NCBI GenBank assembly: GCA_022264855.1
Contig: JABYQU010000013.1
Coordinates: 372,001-436,000, forward strand
Length of the DNA stretch: 64,000 nucleotides
Direction of reading: 5' to 3'
Origin: Lenzites betulinus
Taxonomy: Eukaryota; Basidiomycota; Agaricomycetes; Polyporales; Polyporaceae
This document shows, one piece after another, positions 44,901 to 57,097 of this stretch. The notes below the pieces were generated by a model. That model searched no databases. It had not been told where the DNA came from and worked only from the letters and a program-made list of their open reading frames with translations. The translations under genes and the position numbers were made by a program. Position 1 is the first letter of the stretch. Each line of letters starts with the position of its first letter.

Positions 44901-46334
44901 CGATACCAAAGTCAAGGATTTGTCGCGGTTCATCAACATGATCATCCTGCGTCTCTTTGCCACCGGTAGGAGGATGTCAATCTTCCGGTAAGATTTCTCC
45001 CCGGTAGCGGTGAGCAGACTGCTGACCACGGGCGTGCATAGTGCGCTCTTCGCGCTTCTTCTGCGAATAGTCAAGCCATTCCCAGCGAACGGGACGAGTG
45101 TGGACTCGCAAGAGGCAAAGGTTGCAGAGTTGGTGCTCAAGTGCGTCTGGAAGCTGGCGCGAAACATTCCTCCGGACCTAGAAAAGGGCGCGTTGGACCC
45201 TGTCGAGCTGTTCCCCGCGGTGGAGCACTTTTTGCTATCGGTTCCACCGAACGAATGGCGCGCACGTGCTACAAACAAGGTACCGTGTGGCGATATGCCT
45301 TTGAGGACCATCAAGGTTATCATTCAGCACGTAGTCGGTGAGTGACAAGAGTCGCATGGGTTGTGCGTGTGTTGTGTTGATCTATCTCCTTAGCCCACTA
45401 TGGGGACGACGTGTACGATCACCTTTCTTCAGCCTTCGACGATCCTTCCGCCACTATTGTCTATCCTTACGTGTACCGCATCCTCAATTCCTCCACCAAG
45501 ACTGCCGCCGAGGTCCCTCTCCGCAACTCCGACGTTATACGCGAGGAGCCGAGGCGGCCAACCTCCACGCTCAGCCGTCCCATATCGCCGCAGGAGACGG
45601 CCTCTTCACGATCGGTTACGTCCGACCCACATCGCGCATCGTCTTCAAATCATACCCGAAGTCGGAGCGTCTCTTCTACTGCCGAGACCGTGCAAGAGCC
45701 CGACCTCGACGATCAGCTGAACGTCATCATTGACCACATCTCGAGCGAGACCACCGGCGCCATGCACAAGGAAGGCATTACCGAGCTCCATCACTACCTC
45801 AAGGCATACCCGCACAAGAAGCCGAGAGTGGATAAGATTCTGGAGTCCACTGGGCCTGCGTTCCGCAAGTACATCACACGCGCTCTCGCCAGCCGCGCAG
45901 CAGAAGACGAGGAGCGGAACGTCGCCGTCGCTCAAACCCTTTCCCGTGCGTTGTCTACCGTCTTCTGCTCTTGGAAATTTCCTAACGCCTCCTCTAGGCC
46001 TCGAGTCTAATGGTCACGAGCGAACCATGAGTTCAGCGAGTAGTACGTTGCCGCTCAATTGACACTATATTACAAGTTCTCAGCGACAGCCTGTCTAGAT
46101 CTCGATATGATTTCTCCCGGAACCCCGACATCCCCCGCGGGATCAATGAGCGGCCGTGCGGAGACATCGCCCCGTTCGCCTCCTCGGTCGAGCATTTCCG
46201 ACCTGCCAGACGCTCAGCAGGAGAAACTCTCGAAGCTGCACAGTATCTTCCAGTATCGATCGAGTACGGCGAGCAACGGGTCCTCGCAGGGACGCACGAC
46301 CCCTTCCGTGCTTGCGACGCTACGGAACTCTTGA
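38929..46334 (+). CDS. XMAP215/Dis1/Stu2-family TOG-domain microtubule polymerase
   Basis: Family role: TOG domains bind free tubulin and speed microtubule plus-end growth; the family acts at kinetochores and spindle poles. Seen here: start MDGAAPPEEDFNAI with first TOG motif RLAHKNWKARVSAYEALVKI; further TOG units at LIKSSKWKERKEVLDELLNL, LGDSNWKVRLAALEDMTGWV, SDAWKTKKEALETLQAIL and, late, SKTRQGTLDELGGLLKRFG with IWSLVGHLSPKDKTQLEERL. Ala/Pro/Lys-rich linkers lie between TOGs, followed by a Ser/Pro/Arg-rich basic stretch and a conserved XMAP215 tail (PENFRLAKHLIQTLNAFCDH; NMIILRLFATGRRMSIF; PLRTIKVIIQHVV). It ends TPSVLATLRNS. About 20 introns; roughly 2,000 residues, far longer than yeast Stu2, with at least four TOG-like arrays. 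Confidence 0.9.
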
Positions 46335-46660
46335 GTGACTGGCTGGGGACATAGGTTTGACATTCTGGCCGCATCTGCACATGTGTATACCAAGCATCGC
46401 ATCCGCTTTCTCTATTGTAGACAAGATAATCTAGGTGTAATTGATACGCTCTCGAACACGGGAGGTGGCCAGACCCGGCTGGAATGGTTGGGGTTCCGGA
46501 AGACAGAACGTGGGAGACACCAGCACATGATTCACATTAACACGACCTCCGGGGTTCGGAGACGCCCGTACATGGGTACACTCACTCTTCCGCTGCGGCC
46601 ACCACCACCTCCGCTTGCTCCCCTGCCTCTTACGAATCTGCTACGACTGGGTCTGCCTGA
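46335..46660. other. Intergenic between the TOG gene and the acyltransferase
   Basis: 326 bp in tandem orientation. It ends in a CT-rich stretch ahead of the ATG at 46661. Nothing else recognised. Confidence 0.4.
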
Positions 46661-49475
46661 ATGACGACTGTACATATAAAAGAAGACTCGGACCTTGTTT
46701 ATGATACTGCTCTCGTCTTCTGGAAGATAGTCACCAATATATTCTTCCGCGAGATCAGGCCTCGGGGCGCGTTCAACATCCCCCGCGATGGTCCAGTCAT
46801 ATTCGTGGCCGCGCCGCACCATAACCAGGTGTGTACGCAGCCTCAGGGGGCATCTCCTCTACTAAGTGTTACCGCGTAGTTCCTAGACCCGCTGCTCTTG
46901 TACCAGCAGGTGCACAAGGAGACGGGGCGACATGTACGCTCTCTTATTGCTGCCAAAAGTATGAAGAGGAAGGTCGTTGGGTTCTTTGCTGGGCTCATGG
47001 CGAGTAGTGAGTATGAACACGGCTAGTTTGTCTCAAGACCCTGACTTTGCGCGTAGTTCCCGTCGCGCGTGCCGCTGACGATATGAAACCTGGAACGGGC
47101 ACAATCACAATATCTGAAGAAGACGCGTGCATTATCATTGGGCATGGTACTCGCTTCACCTCGGAGTTCACGCCGAAGATGCAGGTCATGCTGCCGAAAA
47201 GCGTCGGCTCCAGTGTGGCTGAGGTTGTGGAAGTCCTTTCAGACACCAAGCTGAGGGTGAAGAAGGAGTTCCAAGGAACGGCCAGGTTGCGCGAGAAAAT
47301 CAAGGAGCTCCAAGCGTCCGGAGAGCAAGGTTTCGCGTTCCAGAAATTACCGTTCGTCGACCAGCATGAAATGTACCAGCACGTCTACCGGTGTCTCACG
47401 GAAGGCGGCGCCATCTGTATATTCCCGGAAGGTAGGCGAAGGTGAAATATCTACTGCTCCTTTGTTGCTGACCTCTTCTAGGCGGTAGCCATGACCGGAC
47501 GGACCTCCTCCCCTTGAAAGCAGGGGTGTCTCTCATGGCGTTAGGGGCAATGGCAAACAACCCCGACTTACGAGTCAAGATCGTTCCAGTCGGCTTGTCT
47601 TACTTTCATGCGCACCGTTTTCGGTCACGAGCCGTCATCGAGTTCGGCTCTCCTCTCGATGTTCCACCTGAGTTCGTCGACATGTTCAAGCAGGGAGGAG
47701 AGAAGAAACGGGAGGCAGTCGGAAAGTTCCTGAACATAATCTATGACGCGCTCAAGACGGTCACTCTGAGGGCACCAGATTATGACACGCTCATGGTAAG
47801 ACTAATAATATGTGAGAGGTTTCTTACTGACCAGAATACTTAGCTTATCCAAGCTGCTCGGCGGTTGTACAAGACCCCTGGCCAACACTTAACACTCGGG
47901 CAGGTTGTAGAACTCAACAAGCGTTTCCTTCAAGGCTACCTTCATTTCAAGGACGAGCCCAAGGTTCAGAAGTTGCGTCAAGATGTCCTGAGGTACAACC
48001 GTCTCCTCCGAGATCTGGGCCTCCGCGACCACCAGGTCGGTGACGTAGTCCGCGTCATTTTTGTTGTTCAGCGACTGAATGCATGTCCAACTCAGGTTCC
48101 GAGGGCTCAGAAGGCGGGATGGAAAACATTCGGCCTACTGTCGTATCGCCTCATTTTGCTAACCGTCTGGACCGTTCTGGCGCTCCCTGGGGTGATTCTG
48201 AACGGCCCCATCTTCGTCATTGCCTCTGTTATTTCTCGCCAGAAGGCCAAGGGTAAGCTTTACTACCGCATATATGGGAATGGCTGTGAATGTGAACAAT
48301 CTAGAGGCGCTTGCTGCATCCCAGGTCAAGATCGCTGGCCGTGACGTGCTGGCGACGTGGAAGATCCTTGTCGCTCTTGGAGTTACGCCGGTCTTGTACT
48401 CGTTCTATGCCCTGCTCGCGACTGCTGTGGCTGTCAAGGCCGGCTTTCCGCCGAACTGGAGGATGTGGACGCCCTTCATTGTATTGATGATCCTGCCCAT
48501 GGTCGGATACGCAGCGCTCAAGTTCGGCGAAGCTGGCGTAGACGTCCTCAAGTGCGTATAGCCCTCTACCGGTTCTACACGGTTCTTACCCCGTACTACA
48601 GGTCGTTACGCCCGCTGGTCGTCGCTCTCTTCCCGGGTCAGCAGCGGTCAGTGGACAAGCTTAAGCGGATGAGAGAGGACGTCGCCAATGAGCTAGCGGA
48701 AGTCATCAACGAGTTTGGGCCGAAGGTGTTCGAGGACTTCGACCAAGTAAGCACCTCTCTGATTTCAAACGTTCATGTCCTGACCGCGCGTAGATGCGGA
48801 TACTTGTGCCCTCCGCAACAGCACCACCATCATCCGGTCAGTCCGGCATCTGGCGGCGGAAGAGCGCAACGGGTGGCGTTGATGCCCAAGGCAACCTCCT
48901 CTCGCATCCTATGGTTTGTCCCCAGCCTTATTGCTTCCACGCTGTAACTCTGACCACTCCTTATCATCCAGACATGGCTGGACGAACGGCTCTTCGGCTG
49001 GAGCAGCAGCGCACGTCGCGGCACCAGTGCCTGGGCTGGAGGCACACGCAGCCAGGAGATCAGCCGCTCGGCAACGCCAGACCTCTCTGACGAGGAAGAC
49101 GAGCCGGACTACGACAACCTGATCGTCCCCTCGGGCGAGGGCCACTCCCTCATGTCGCGCCCGCGCAGCCAGCGGAGCTCGTACGCGGACGTCACGCGCC
49201 TCCGCCGCTCATCGAGTGCTGCGAATACCCAGACATTAATGGCGTTCACATCGATGTCCCCAACAGTTGCGGCTGCGAGCGGGGAGGAGGCGGGCGTGTC
49301 GCCGGACGGGCTGCACTTCCGGGGACAGTCGAGGGTCCGGAAGGCGAGCCTGTCGGACGATGTGCCTGTGCAGATTATCGGCATGGTCGACAGGGAGGAG
49401 CTGTTCAAGGAAGCGACCCAGGATCTTAACACGGAGATGCGGAAGCGCAAGTCAAGCCAGAGCCGTACAGATTGA
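46661..49475 (+). CDS. Glycerol-3-phosphate / dihydroxyacetone-phosphate acyltransferase (Gat1/Sct1-like)
   Basis: Family role: first acylation of glycerol-3-phosphate or DHAP in phospholipid and triacylglycerol synthesis at the ER. Seen here: start MTTVHIKEDSDLVYDTALVF; PlsC motif I in APHHNQFLDPLLLYQ (HxxxxD); motif II region HVRSLIAAKSMKRKVVGFF; a fungal insert IISEEDA-like with IGHGTRFTSEFTPKMQVML; motif III [20 protein letters not shown]; motif IV VKIVPVGLSYFHAHRFRSRA; then helical YKTPGQHLTLGQVVELNKRF, several membrane spans (GLLSYRLILLTVWTVLALPG; VTPVLYSFYALLATAVAV; WTPFIVLMILPMVGYAAL), and a Ser/Arg-rich cytoplasmic tail ending RKRKSSQSRTD. About eight introns; about 770 residues, close to yeast Gat1/Gat2. 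Confidence 0.95.
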
Positions 49476-49737
49476 GCCTGGGGTCTGTCGGGTAGCGGTT
49501 TAAATGACAAAATGTAGCACAAATCTGTGCACTACCACGACGGGGTATCTCGTGGTAATTACTTCTGCCTCTGCCTTGCGCCCGAGAGTTCGAGCTGTGA
49601 TGTTGTTGTGATTGTTTCCAATGTATCTGTTTCGCTAATGGACACCTAATACAAACAACGCCCGAGCATTCTCGGGCAAACGACAACCCATAGCACAGCT
49701 ATACAAAGCGCGAACTAGATGACTTCGATCTTGCTGT

Positions 49738-51643
49738 TTACTCTAGGTCAGCTCGAGGCGTCCCAGCCGTGAGTACCTCGACGCCGGTCTCGGTGATCCT
49801 GTCCAACATGTCAATGGATAAGCCCACGCATCAGAAGATGTCATGGCTCACAGGAGCGTTTCCTCGAATTGCGCGCTGCGTTTGCCGTCGATCGTAACTG
49901 ACGTCCAGTCATCCGGCCAATGCTCCAGGTCATAGTGGCCAAGGTTGATCATCTATCGTACACGCAAGCGTTTCGTCAGCACCATGTCATGCCGAAGTTG
50001 AGTATACGCACAGGCTCGATGGTGAAGCAGATGCCGGGCTTCATAGTGCCGACAGCCTTGTTCTTTGCGTAATGCGGGATGTTCGGCGAGCAATGGAACA
50101 AGTCGTTGATGCCGTGCCCGCAGTACGTGCGCACGACGGAGCAGCCGTTCGCGCGCGCAACAGGCTCGCTGCATATACACACGTCAGCGTCTGCTAGGCG
50201 CGCATTACGGAGCCCCCGAGAGGACGGACGTACATGGTCTTCCCGAGGTCGCGGAAGAGCGCGCCGGGTTTACAAAGCTTGATGGCCTCGTCGAGGCACT
50301 TGCGCGCGGTGCGCATGACGCGCTTGGAGTCGTCGTCGACGCGGCCGACCGGGTACGTCTCGTTCAGATCCGCGTGGAAACCTGTCGTCCGCCGGTCAGC
50401 TGCGGTCGGGCGGGATCGCGGCTCTTGAAGGGCTCACCATCCTTGTAGAGAGAAATGTCTGCGTCATGGTACATGGATGAGTTATACAACTTGCATAGAT
50501 GAAAGATGGCATTCATACCGATGTTTATGATATCGCCCTCCTGCAATTTTCGTTGGTCGGGGATACCATGACAGATGACCTCGTTGATGGATCTGATCGG
50601 GAGAAACGATGAAATAAGAGGTGTAATCTCCAAGCGCAGAGAAACCACCGAAACATACGTGCACACAGATTTGGGGAAGTTGCGATAGTTGAGCGGGGAG
50701 GGGTATGCACCACGGTCGATTGTTGCTTGGTGCACGATCGCGTCGATCGCGTCCGTTGTAATCCCTGGGCGGATGGCGGCAGCAGCAATGTCGAGGACTT
50801 CGCGGCCGAGCTACACACATTGGCAGCGCGAACAAACAGAGGGGGAGAAAATGGTGGTCAGAAGGTGGCGCTACTGGGACGGGGCGTACTTGAGAGCGGA
50901 ACGTCTCGCGTAGGCAGAGAGGATAGCTCACCTTGCACGCATGGCGCATCTTATCCTGCTCCTCCGGCGAAAGGATTCGAGGCGGCTGGCCTTGCCGTCT
51001 GGTCTCAGAGGTGGGGATGCCTGTAACGAGATTGCGTGAGATACGTACATTGCATTGGGAATGACACGAAGGATGGTTTTGAGCGTACCAGTTTCGAAGT
51101 AGTCGGGACGAGGAATATGCTCAGGGACCATGCGCTTGGGGGAGAGGGGGTAGACAGGACGCAAAGGTCCAGTGAACTTGTAAGTGCCAAAGGGATTGAA
51201 TGTGCCATCTAGTGAGGGATGGGTTCAGTCGAATGGTAGGAGATACACACAGCAGGGAGTCTACCTCGGTTGATGTTCGGGTCGTCCAGCAGGGGTTGGC
51301 GGGGAGTAGCGATGTCATGGATGATTTTGTGCGTTTTCTGAAGTTATCCCGGTCAGACACGGTCCAGCCATCCATGCAGAGCACATTTACCCCTGCGGAT
51401 ACGTCATATAAGATTGCATGGTGGACGATGATAATGATGTGCACTTACAGTTCGCTTTGAAGCAATCCTGGTTGCAGAAGTAGGACCCCTTGATTCCGAG
51501 CCTGGGTGAACCACATATGAGTATTGCGGTCTCCACAGCGACGGGGACCAGACTGACTTGTTGCATGTCGGACACTCAAGACGCGATGGCGGGTGGCCGT
51601 TTGGGCAGTTGGAGGACTGGCAGGCAATGGCGACTCCGCTCAT
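49738..51643 (-). CDS. MAP1: Methionine aminopeptidase type 1 with N-terminal zinc finger
   Basis: Family role: removes the initiator Met from nascent proteins at the ribosome; the zinc finger aids ribosome binding. Seen here: Cys-rich N-terminus [28 protein letters not shown] and [20 protein letters not shown]; linker [20 protein letters not shown]; catalytic domain with [20 protein letters not shown] and [27 protein letters not shown], the metal-binding Asp residues in [17 protein letters not shown], then [40 protein letters not shown] and [19 protein letters not shown]. All five expected ligand sites (Asp, Asp, His, Glu, Glu) are seen. About ten introns. It ends AGTPRADLE. Head to head with the monooxygenase. 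Confidence 0.95.
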
Positions 51644-52092
51644 GTTTCGATATGTTTTCGGAGGATGAGGGAGAGAATAAAAGACGAGAAGGGAAATATT
51701 ACACCGGGCGTCTACCCCAAGCCGTGATCGGCGAAAGCGATGGCTGTGCCCCCGCGCGATCGGCGATTTGTCCTCACTCACCGCTGCCACTCACATCTCG
51801 CCTCGTCGCCCTAAGTCTCTTGGCGAACACCTCGTTGCTCCGACGCTGCAGCGGCACCGCGACGACCACCACGCGTCGGGACAGGCTTAGAGTCTGCGCG
51901 ATCTCACGGCTCACCGGAATACCCACATCGTGGGCATGACAGCCCTCCCGGGGAGATCTAGGATACGCTGACTGTCCCGATACCCTATGGACGTATTTAG
52001 TGCACCGGTTGCTTCCTAGATCTCAGACCGCAGGCGTGCCAAAGTCTATATAACTCGAGGTCGAGCTCCTCTGATCAGAACTATATCCCACC
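51644..52092. promoter_or_regulatory. Divergent intergenic region between MAP1 and the monooxygenase
   Basis: 449 bp between outward-facing ATGs. A TATATAA lies 40 nt before the monooxygenase ATG; nothing comparable is seen on the MAP1 side, fitting an inducible gene beside a housekeeping gene (inference). Confidence 0.45.
52047..52053 (+). promoter_or_regulatory. TATA box of the FAD monooxygenase gene
   Basis: TATATAA ending 39 nt upstream of the ATG at 52093, implying a very short leader. Confidence 0.5.
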
Positions 52093-53575
52093 ATGTCGTT
52101 GCCTGAGAGCGTAGACATCCTCGTCGTCGGTTCAGGGCCGGCGGGCCTCAGCCTCGCCCTCTCTCTGCACAAGCAGGGATGCACTAACTTCATCCTTGTC
52201 GATAGTCTCGTGGAAGGAGAGAACAGCTCCCGTGCAGTCGCGATCCACGCGGCGACACTCGAGGCATGTACTTAACATGATGAAGTTATGCCTACAGAGC
52301 ACTGACTAGCATGGGTTTTCAGGCATTTGAAAAGCTCGACGTAATCGAGCCCATTCTTAAGGCAGCCAGACAGATCGACGCGACCATCTTCAGGGCGGGC
52401 GGATATACCATCGAGAGTGCAACATACTCCACTCTCGCGAAATACAGCAAATACCCTTTCATGGTCGCCATACCCCAGCATGTCACGGAGAAGATCCTCG
52501 GGGACGCCGTGCGCGACCGCGGCATCCCTGTTTTCCGGCCATACAAGGTCGTCGATGTCAAGCCCAACGCCGGCAACCCGAAGCTCACCGACGTTATCTT
52601 CGAAGATGGCCACGTATTGCGGGCACGCTGCGTCATCGGCGCAGACGGCTCCCACTCCCTCGTACGTCCTGCGCAACTCAATCCACATTCTGCGCGCGTT
52701 GACACGGTTCCTCGCTCTAGATCCGCAACCGCGCCCGTATCGGCTGGGCGGACCCTGATGGGGAACCCAACGACGAAAAAACCAATCTTCTTACGCAGAT
52801 GGTCATCGCCGACGTCACGCTCGAGAACCCGCCGCCGTGGCCCACGAACACCGTCAGCCTGACGCTCAGTGCCGACACCGCGTGGCTCTTTATCGCCCTT
52901 CCCGCCTGTCCCTACCCGAACCTCCCCCCGGAGGAGCCCGTCTACCGCGTCGGGTGCGGCGTTCCCTCCTCCCTGGGCGTGCCCCCGAGCAGCCCCGACA
53001 TCGAGTACATGCAGAAACTCATGGACGCGTGGGGCCCGAACCATGCGCTCCCGCACGGCGCGCCGCGGGTCACCATTAAGAAGATGCCATGGTCGAGCCG
53101 CTTCCGCACGCGCTCGTCCATTGCAGACACGTTCTACGCGAACCTCCCCACCGGGGAAGCGCCGACGGGCGAACTGGTGCGCGGGGGCGGGCCTATTGTC
53201 CTCATCGGCGACGCGGCGCACATCCACCCTCCGATGGGCGGGCAAGGCATGAACCTCGGCATTCGCGACGCCGTCAAGCTTGGGTCTGTCCTCACCGAGT
53301 ACCTCCGCGCGGCTACCTCTCAGAGCCCTGCGGTGGACGCGGAAGAGCCTCTGCGAGTGTGGGCCACGGAGAGACATGGACGCGCGAAGACAGTGATCCG
53401 GCTGGTGAAGGGGCTGCAGGCGAGACTCCTGGTCTCGACCAGGACGCGGTGGTTGCTGGGGATTATACCGTTCAACCCGGCGTGGCTGAGGAACACGTTC
53501 CTCAAGTTCATGACCACGTTCGAGTGGTTCAGGGCACGCGCTGCTTGGAACGTCAGCGGGTTGGGTAACCCGTGA
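52093..53575 (+). CDS. FAD-dependent aromatic-type monooxygenase (FAD_binding_3)
   Basis: Family role: NAD(P)H- and FAD-dependent hydroxylation, typically of phenolic or other aromatic rings; substrate here is unknown. Seen here: the dinucleotide-binding start SVDILVVGSGPAGLSLALSL (GxGxxG), NSSRAVAIHAATLEAFEKLD, the DG fingerprint in RARCVIGADGSHSLIRNRAR, and the second FAD motif GPIVLIGDAAHIHPPMGGQG followed by MNLGIRDAVKLGSVL. It ends AAWNVSGLGNP. At about 455 residues it lacks the C-terminal thioredoxin-like dimer domain of phenol hydroxylases. Two introns: the first appears to be a GC-AG intron (52264-52322) that joins ATLE to AFEKLD; the second is canonical. Confidence 0.9.
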
Positions 53576-53786
53576 GCGTGCCAACTCGGAAAGGGGAATG
53601 GAAATTTGGACAACCGGAGGTGAACTTTGTATGTCGAAGTCGAAGTTTCTGGCTGCTTGTCAGTATGTACCTCCCGCATGATACTTCGCACCCTCCGCTC
53701 TTATGTCGTTGTCTGTATGCTTCCGTGTATCTTATAACAAAAAATACTATCACAATATCAGCGGTACTAACACCTCCTATACAACC

Positions 53787-56700
53787 TCACTGCGTCGCAA
53801 TGGCTGTCCCCACATCCGAAACAAGCGTCCAGGTATCCTCAATCCACTCCTCGACGATGCATGCATGCGCTTCCTCTCGCTTCACACGAGTAGCCTCATG
53901 CCGTTGTGCTACCTCGTCGCGTTGAGCAGGCTGGTCGAGATTGTGGTGCACGACGGAAAGCAGGAACTCCACGTCCATCTGTGCGACGAACATATCGAGT
54001 GTGGTGAAGCAGCGTTCGGCCTCTTCGAGGTACCGTATGGACTCGGTCAGGGATTCTCCTACAAGAACAGATTGTCAGCCGCAGCGCGAGCGATATATAC
54101 TAGATGCCGAATTGCGTACGGGATGAGTCCCCTGCTGCGATGGTACATCGCGCGAGAGTGAACAGCGCGAACCCTTTTTGTTCCAGGTCGTTCTCGCTCA
54201 TAATCTGGGCGCACGCCCCATCAATAATCATGCTCATGTCCTACGAGTTCTGTGCGACGACGCACCTGTGGCATGACTTCATCGAGGATGCGACGCGACC
54301 ATTTCGTCATCCCGTATTCGAGACTAATGTCCGCGAGGAGGACAATCGCGGTGCGGTACAATCCATATCGGCCTTGATATTCGGCGCGCCAGAGCGTGGC
54401 GAGAAGATGGTCAACACTTATGTGCGCCTGGTCGGTTCTCTATTACATTAGGGCAACAACAGAAGAACGTCAGTGACCACTGGATGTAATAATCCCTGCG
54501 TGCACCCACCCGCATCATCAGCACGTCATGGAGCGGATCGCGGATAAGCGAACCAATCGGTTGTTCTTTCGACCATTGATACTCGCGTACAGAGTAGTCG
54601 ACGTCCGGACGTCGGGGTGTGAGGTATTCGCGGAGTTGACGTAGCTGCCCTCTACCAAGATACGGCGTTCAGCTTCTCTAGACGGAGGGTGATATGAGGG
54701 TGTATTACCTTCGGCTTGCACGTAGTGCAAGTATGTGCCAGATTTCACCAGCCCAAAGGTTGTAGTCCGCGATGCTGAGCCCACGCCAGACATCGGGCTC
54801 TAGCAGACCTGCGATCGCAGCGTCGTATTTGCCTTGCCGAGCTTTCTGCAATAAAACCCAATGAGCACCTTAAGTTGCGTCAATGACAGGGGCTGGAGAT
54901 GACTCACGCTGTACGCTTGGTTGAGAATCACGGTAAGCCGAGTGTTGTCATCACCCCCATACTCCGAGAAAGAGATCACGATGTCCTCCTCGATCCGGGC
55001 GAGGTGAGTGCAACCTAGATATGATATGTAACTATCAGAGAATTATACCAGACTAAGGAAAACCATGCACTCGCCGAAGAAATTCCAGATAAGGCCCTGA
55101 ACTGCATGCTGAGCGTATTGTTCCGACTCCATAAAAAGCCCGCCCTGTACGTCAATATAGTGATCGTATAAGCCAATGGCTTGCATGACTTTTTCGTAGG
55201 CTGCGGTAAGGGGTTGTTGCTATGATCACAAATGCAGTAAGCTGCACAAGAACCGCGTGATGACTAGTGGCGAAGACTCACATGTTCGACTGTGAGAAGT
55301 TTCTTCGCATCGTTCAATATTTCAAGCGGATGCATCTGCGGTTGTATTTCGTTTATGGTCGGCTTCTTACCGCGTTCGGAAGGGAGTGCAGGTATACGGT
55401 GGAGCAAGCTCAACAACGAGAGTGTCACTCCTTATGTACGTTGTGAGGAGCGAAAAGTCATTCACCTTGTACAGTGCTGGAGTGTTGCATTGTCGCCCGC
55501 AGTGCGAGCAGTCGTTACGGCTTCTTCCAGAGTCTGTAAAAGCGTGAACAAGATAATCAAGGAGTCGCAAATATGACGCTATACCTTTTTACAGGCGAGC
55601 AACTCCCGACGGAGGTAATGCATGCGTGCCAGGTTTAACATGGCGTGCTGCCGTAATCCTCTGCATAAGCTGTAGGAGAACAGTAACACTTACAAATGGC
55701 TGGATCGACTTACGAATCGCTGCCTTCATGAAACTTCTGTTCGAAGAACCGCCTTAAGCCCTCATTCGCGACATTGCTGTCGGCGGTGATCACACCCTTC
55801 AGAAAACTAGCGTTCTGCCTTCAGGGTACGATCGATGACTACATCGGCACGAGTCGCTCACAGTGCGTAGGTCTCCGACGTCGCGTACTCCCTTTTGTCG
55901 TATTTCGTCTTGTAGATTTGGTAATCTGTAACAGGTTTCGGGAAGCTGAACAAATTCGCTTACCTAGCAGACTCACCGTTCGTGATGATGTCCTTGCGAA
56001 TGGGTGCATACCCAGGAGGCGTGACACTGACAAACCTCGGGTCTGCCTTGAATTTGAGCCACTCCAAGAAATCGCTGTGCAGGCGTGCGAAACCAGCCAG
56101 GGACAGTTTGAGGAAACTGATGTGGCAGCGGTGGCAAAAATAACCAAACAGCGAGCGGGAGGCCTTCAAATGCTCAGTCTAAGGGGTTCACACAACAGGC
56201 GGATAGACAGTGACCTACAAATACGAGCCGCTGAGGAGACGTCACTATATGTAGGTTCAAAGGAGGAGGTTGTAAAGAAATACCTCATCATTATCATTAC
56301 CTAACTCAAGAAAGAGAGTCGGGACCGCTATGGGCCTTCAACATCACACCGGTAGCATATTTCGCTCAAAAGACCTACCTTTCATGAAGTTCCACAGGAG
56401 GTCTGGGGTTTGAAACTGTTGCGCCTGTATATGGATGGCTTGTTCATTCCGTGCCGAGACGCCATGAATTAAAGATACTTACGAGCATACTCAGAGGCTT
56501 GATCATCTCCTGTACTCCGGGATATGACATATGAGGATTTGCGGCTTTCTTGATTTCCGCAAGTATCTCCCAGTATGATCTGGGCGGCTTGACCTTCTCG
56601 CAGTTCAGAACGCAAAGAGACGGCCAGCGAGCAGTCAGCGCACCTCAGCGATCTCGTCCAGCATAAGACGATGCAGCGCCAATAAAAACGGTTCTGGCAT

Positions 56701-56829
56701 CATAGCGTCATCAATAGCGAATATCCCATGCATTAGAACATAAAGCGTCAAGATATGGTGCGGCCGGAGGACATGGCTCGCGCGTGTCGCAGATGGCACA
56801 GTGGTTGGTAGGGACGGCGGTGGCGGCAT
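53787..56829 (-). CDS. APC5: Anaphase-promoting complex subunit 5 (APC5)
   Basis: Family role: TPR-type scaffold subunit of the APC/C ubiquitin ligase that triggers anaphase and mitotic exit. Seen here: start MPPPPSLPTTVPSATRASHV and LRPHHILTLYVLMHGIFAID, then KVKPPRSYWEILAEIKKAAN, ASRSLFGYFCHRCHISFLKL, the diagnostic APC5 TPR LRQHAMLNLARMHYLRREFD followed by CKKTLEEAVTTARTAGDNAT and LQHCTSLLHRIPAL, and later TPR-like helices (FGECMVFLSLYNSR; VILNQAYSKARQGKYDAAIA; YNLWAGEIWHILAL). It ends IEDTWTLVSDVGTAIATQ. Many small exons; about 15 introns and roughly 700 residues. The ATG at 56829 is preceded in frame by a non-ATG start only. Head to head with NOC3. Confidence 0.85.
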
Positions 56830-57097
56830 CGTCAGCACAGTGTTATACTAGTCGCCTTAGGCACCTGTTTCCAGCAACACCAGCCTGAGGATCGAGTACA
56901 AAGCAGCTGCGTAAGTCGGACGCGAAGTGGCGGGAGGAAGGAGGACGCGTGCGATCACGTGCCGACGCGCTCGCGTATTCACGCGTCGTGGGAAGCACTT
57001 GCCCGATCGGGGGGGGGGGCGCAATAATTTGTGCTCTTCGACGCTTGTACCGATCAATCAGTACTGTACTGTCCCTACGCCCCTTCTCTGCGCGATT
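56830..57097. promoter_or_regulatory. Divergent promoter of APC5 and NOC3 with an 11-G tract
   Basis: 268 bp between outward-facing ATGs. Contains an uninterrupted run of 11 G (57009-57019) about 79 bp before the NOC3 start. No TATA box recognised. Confidence 0.45.
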
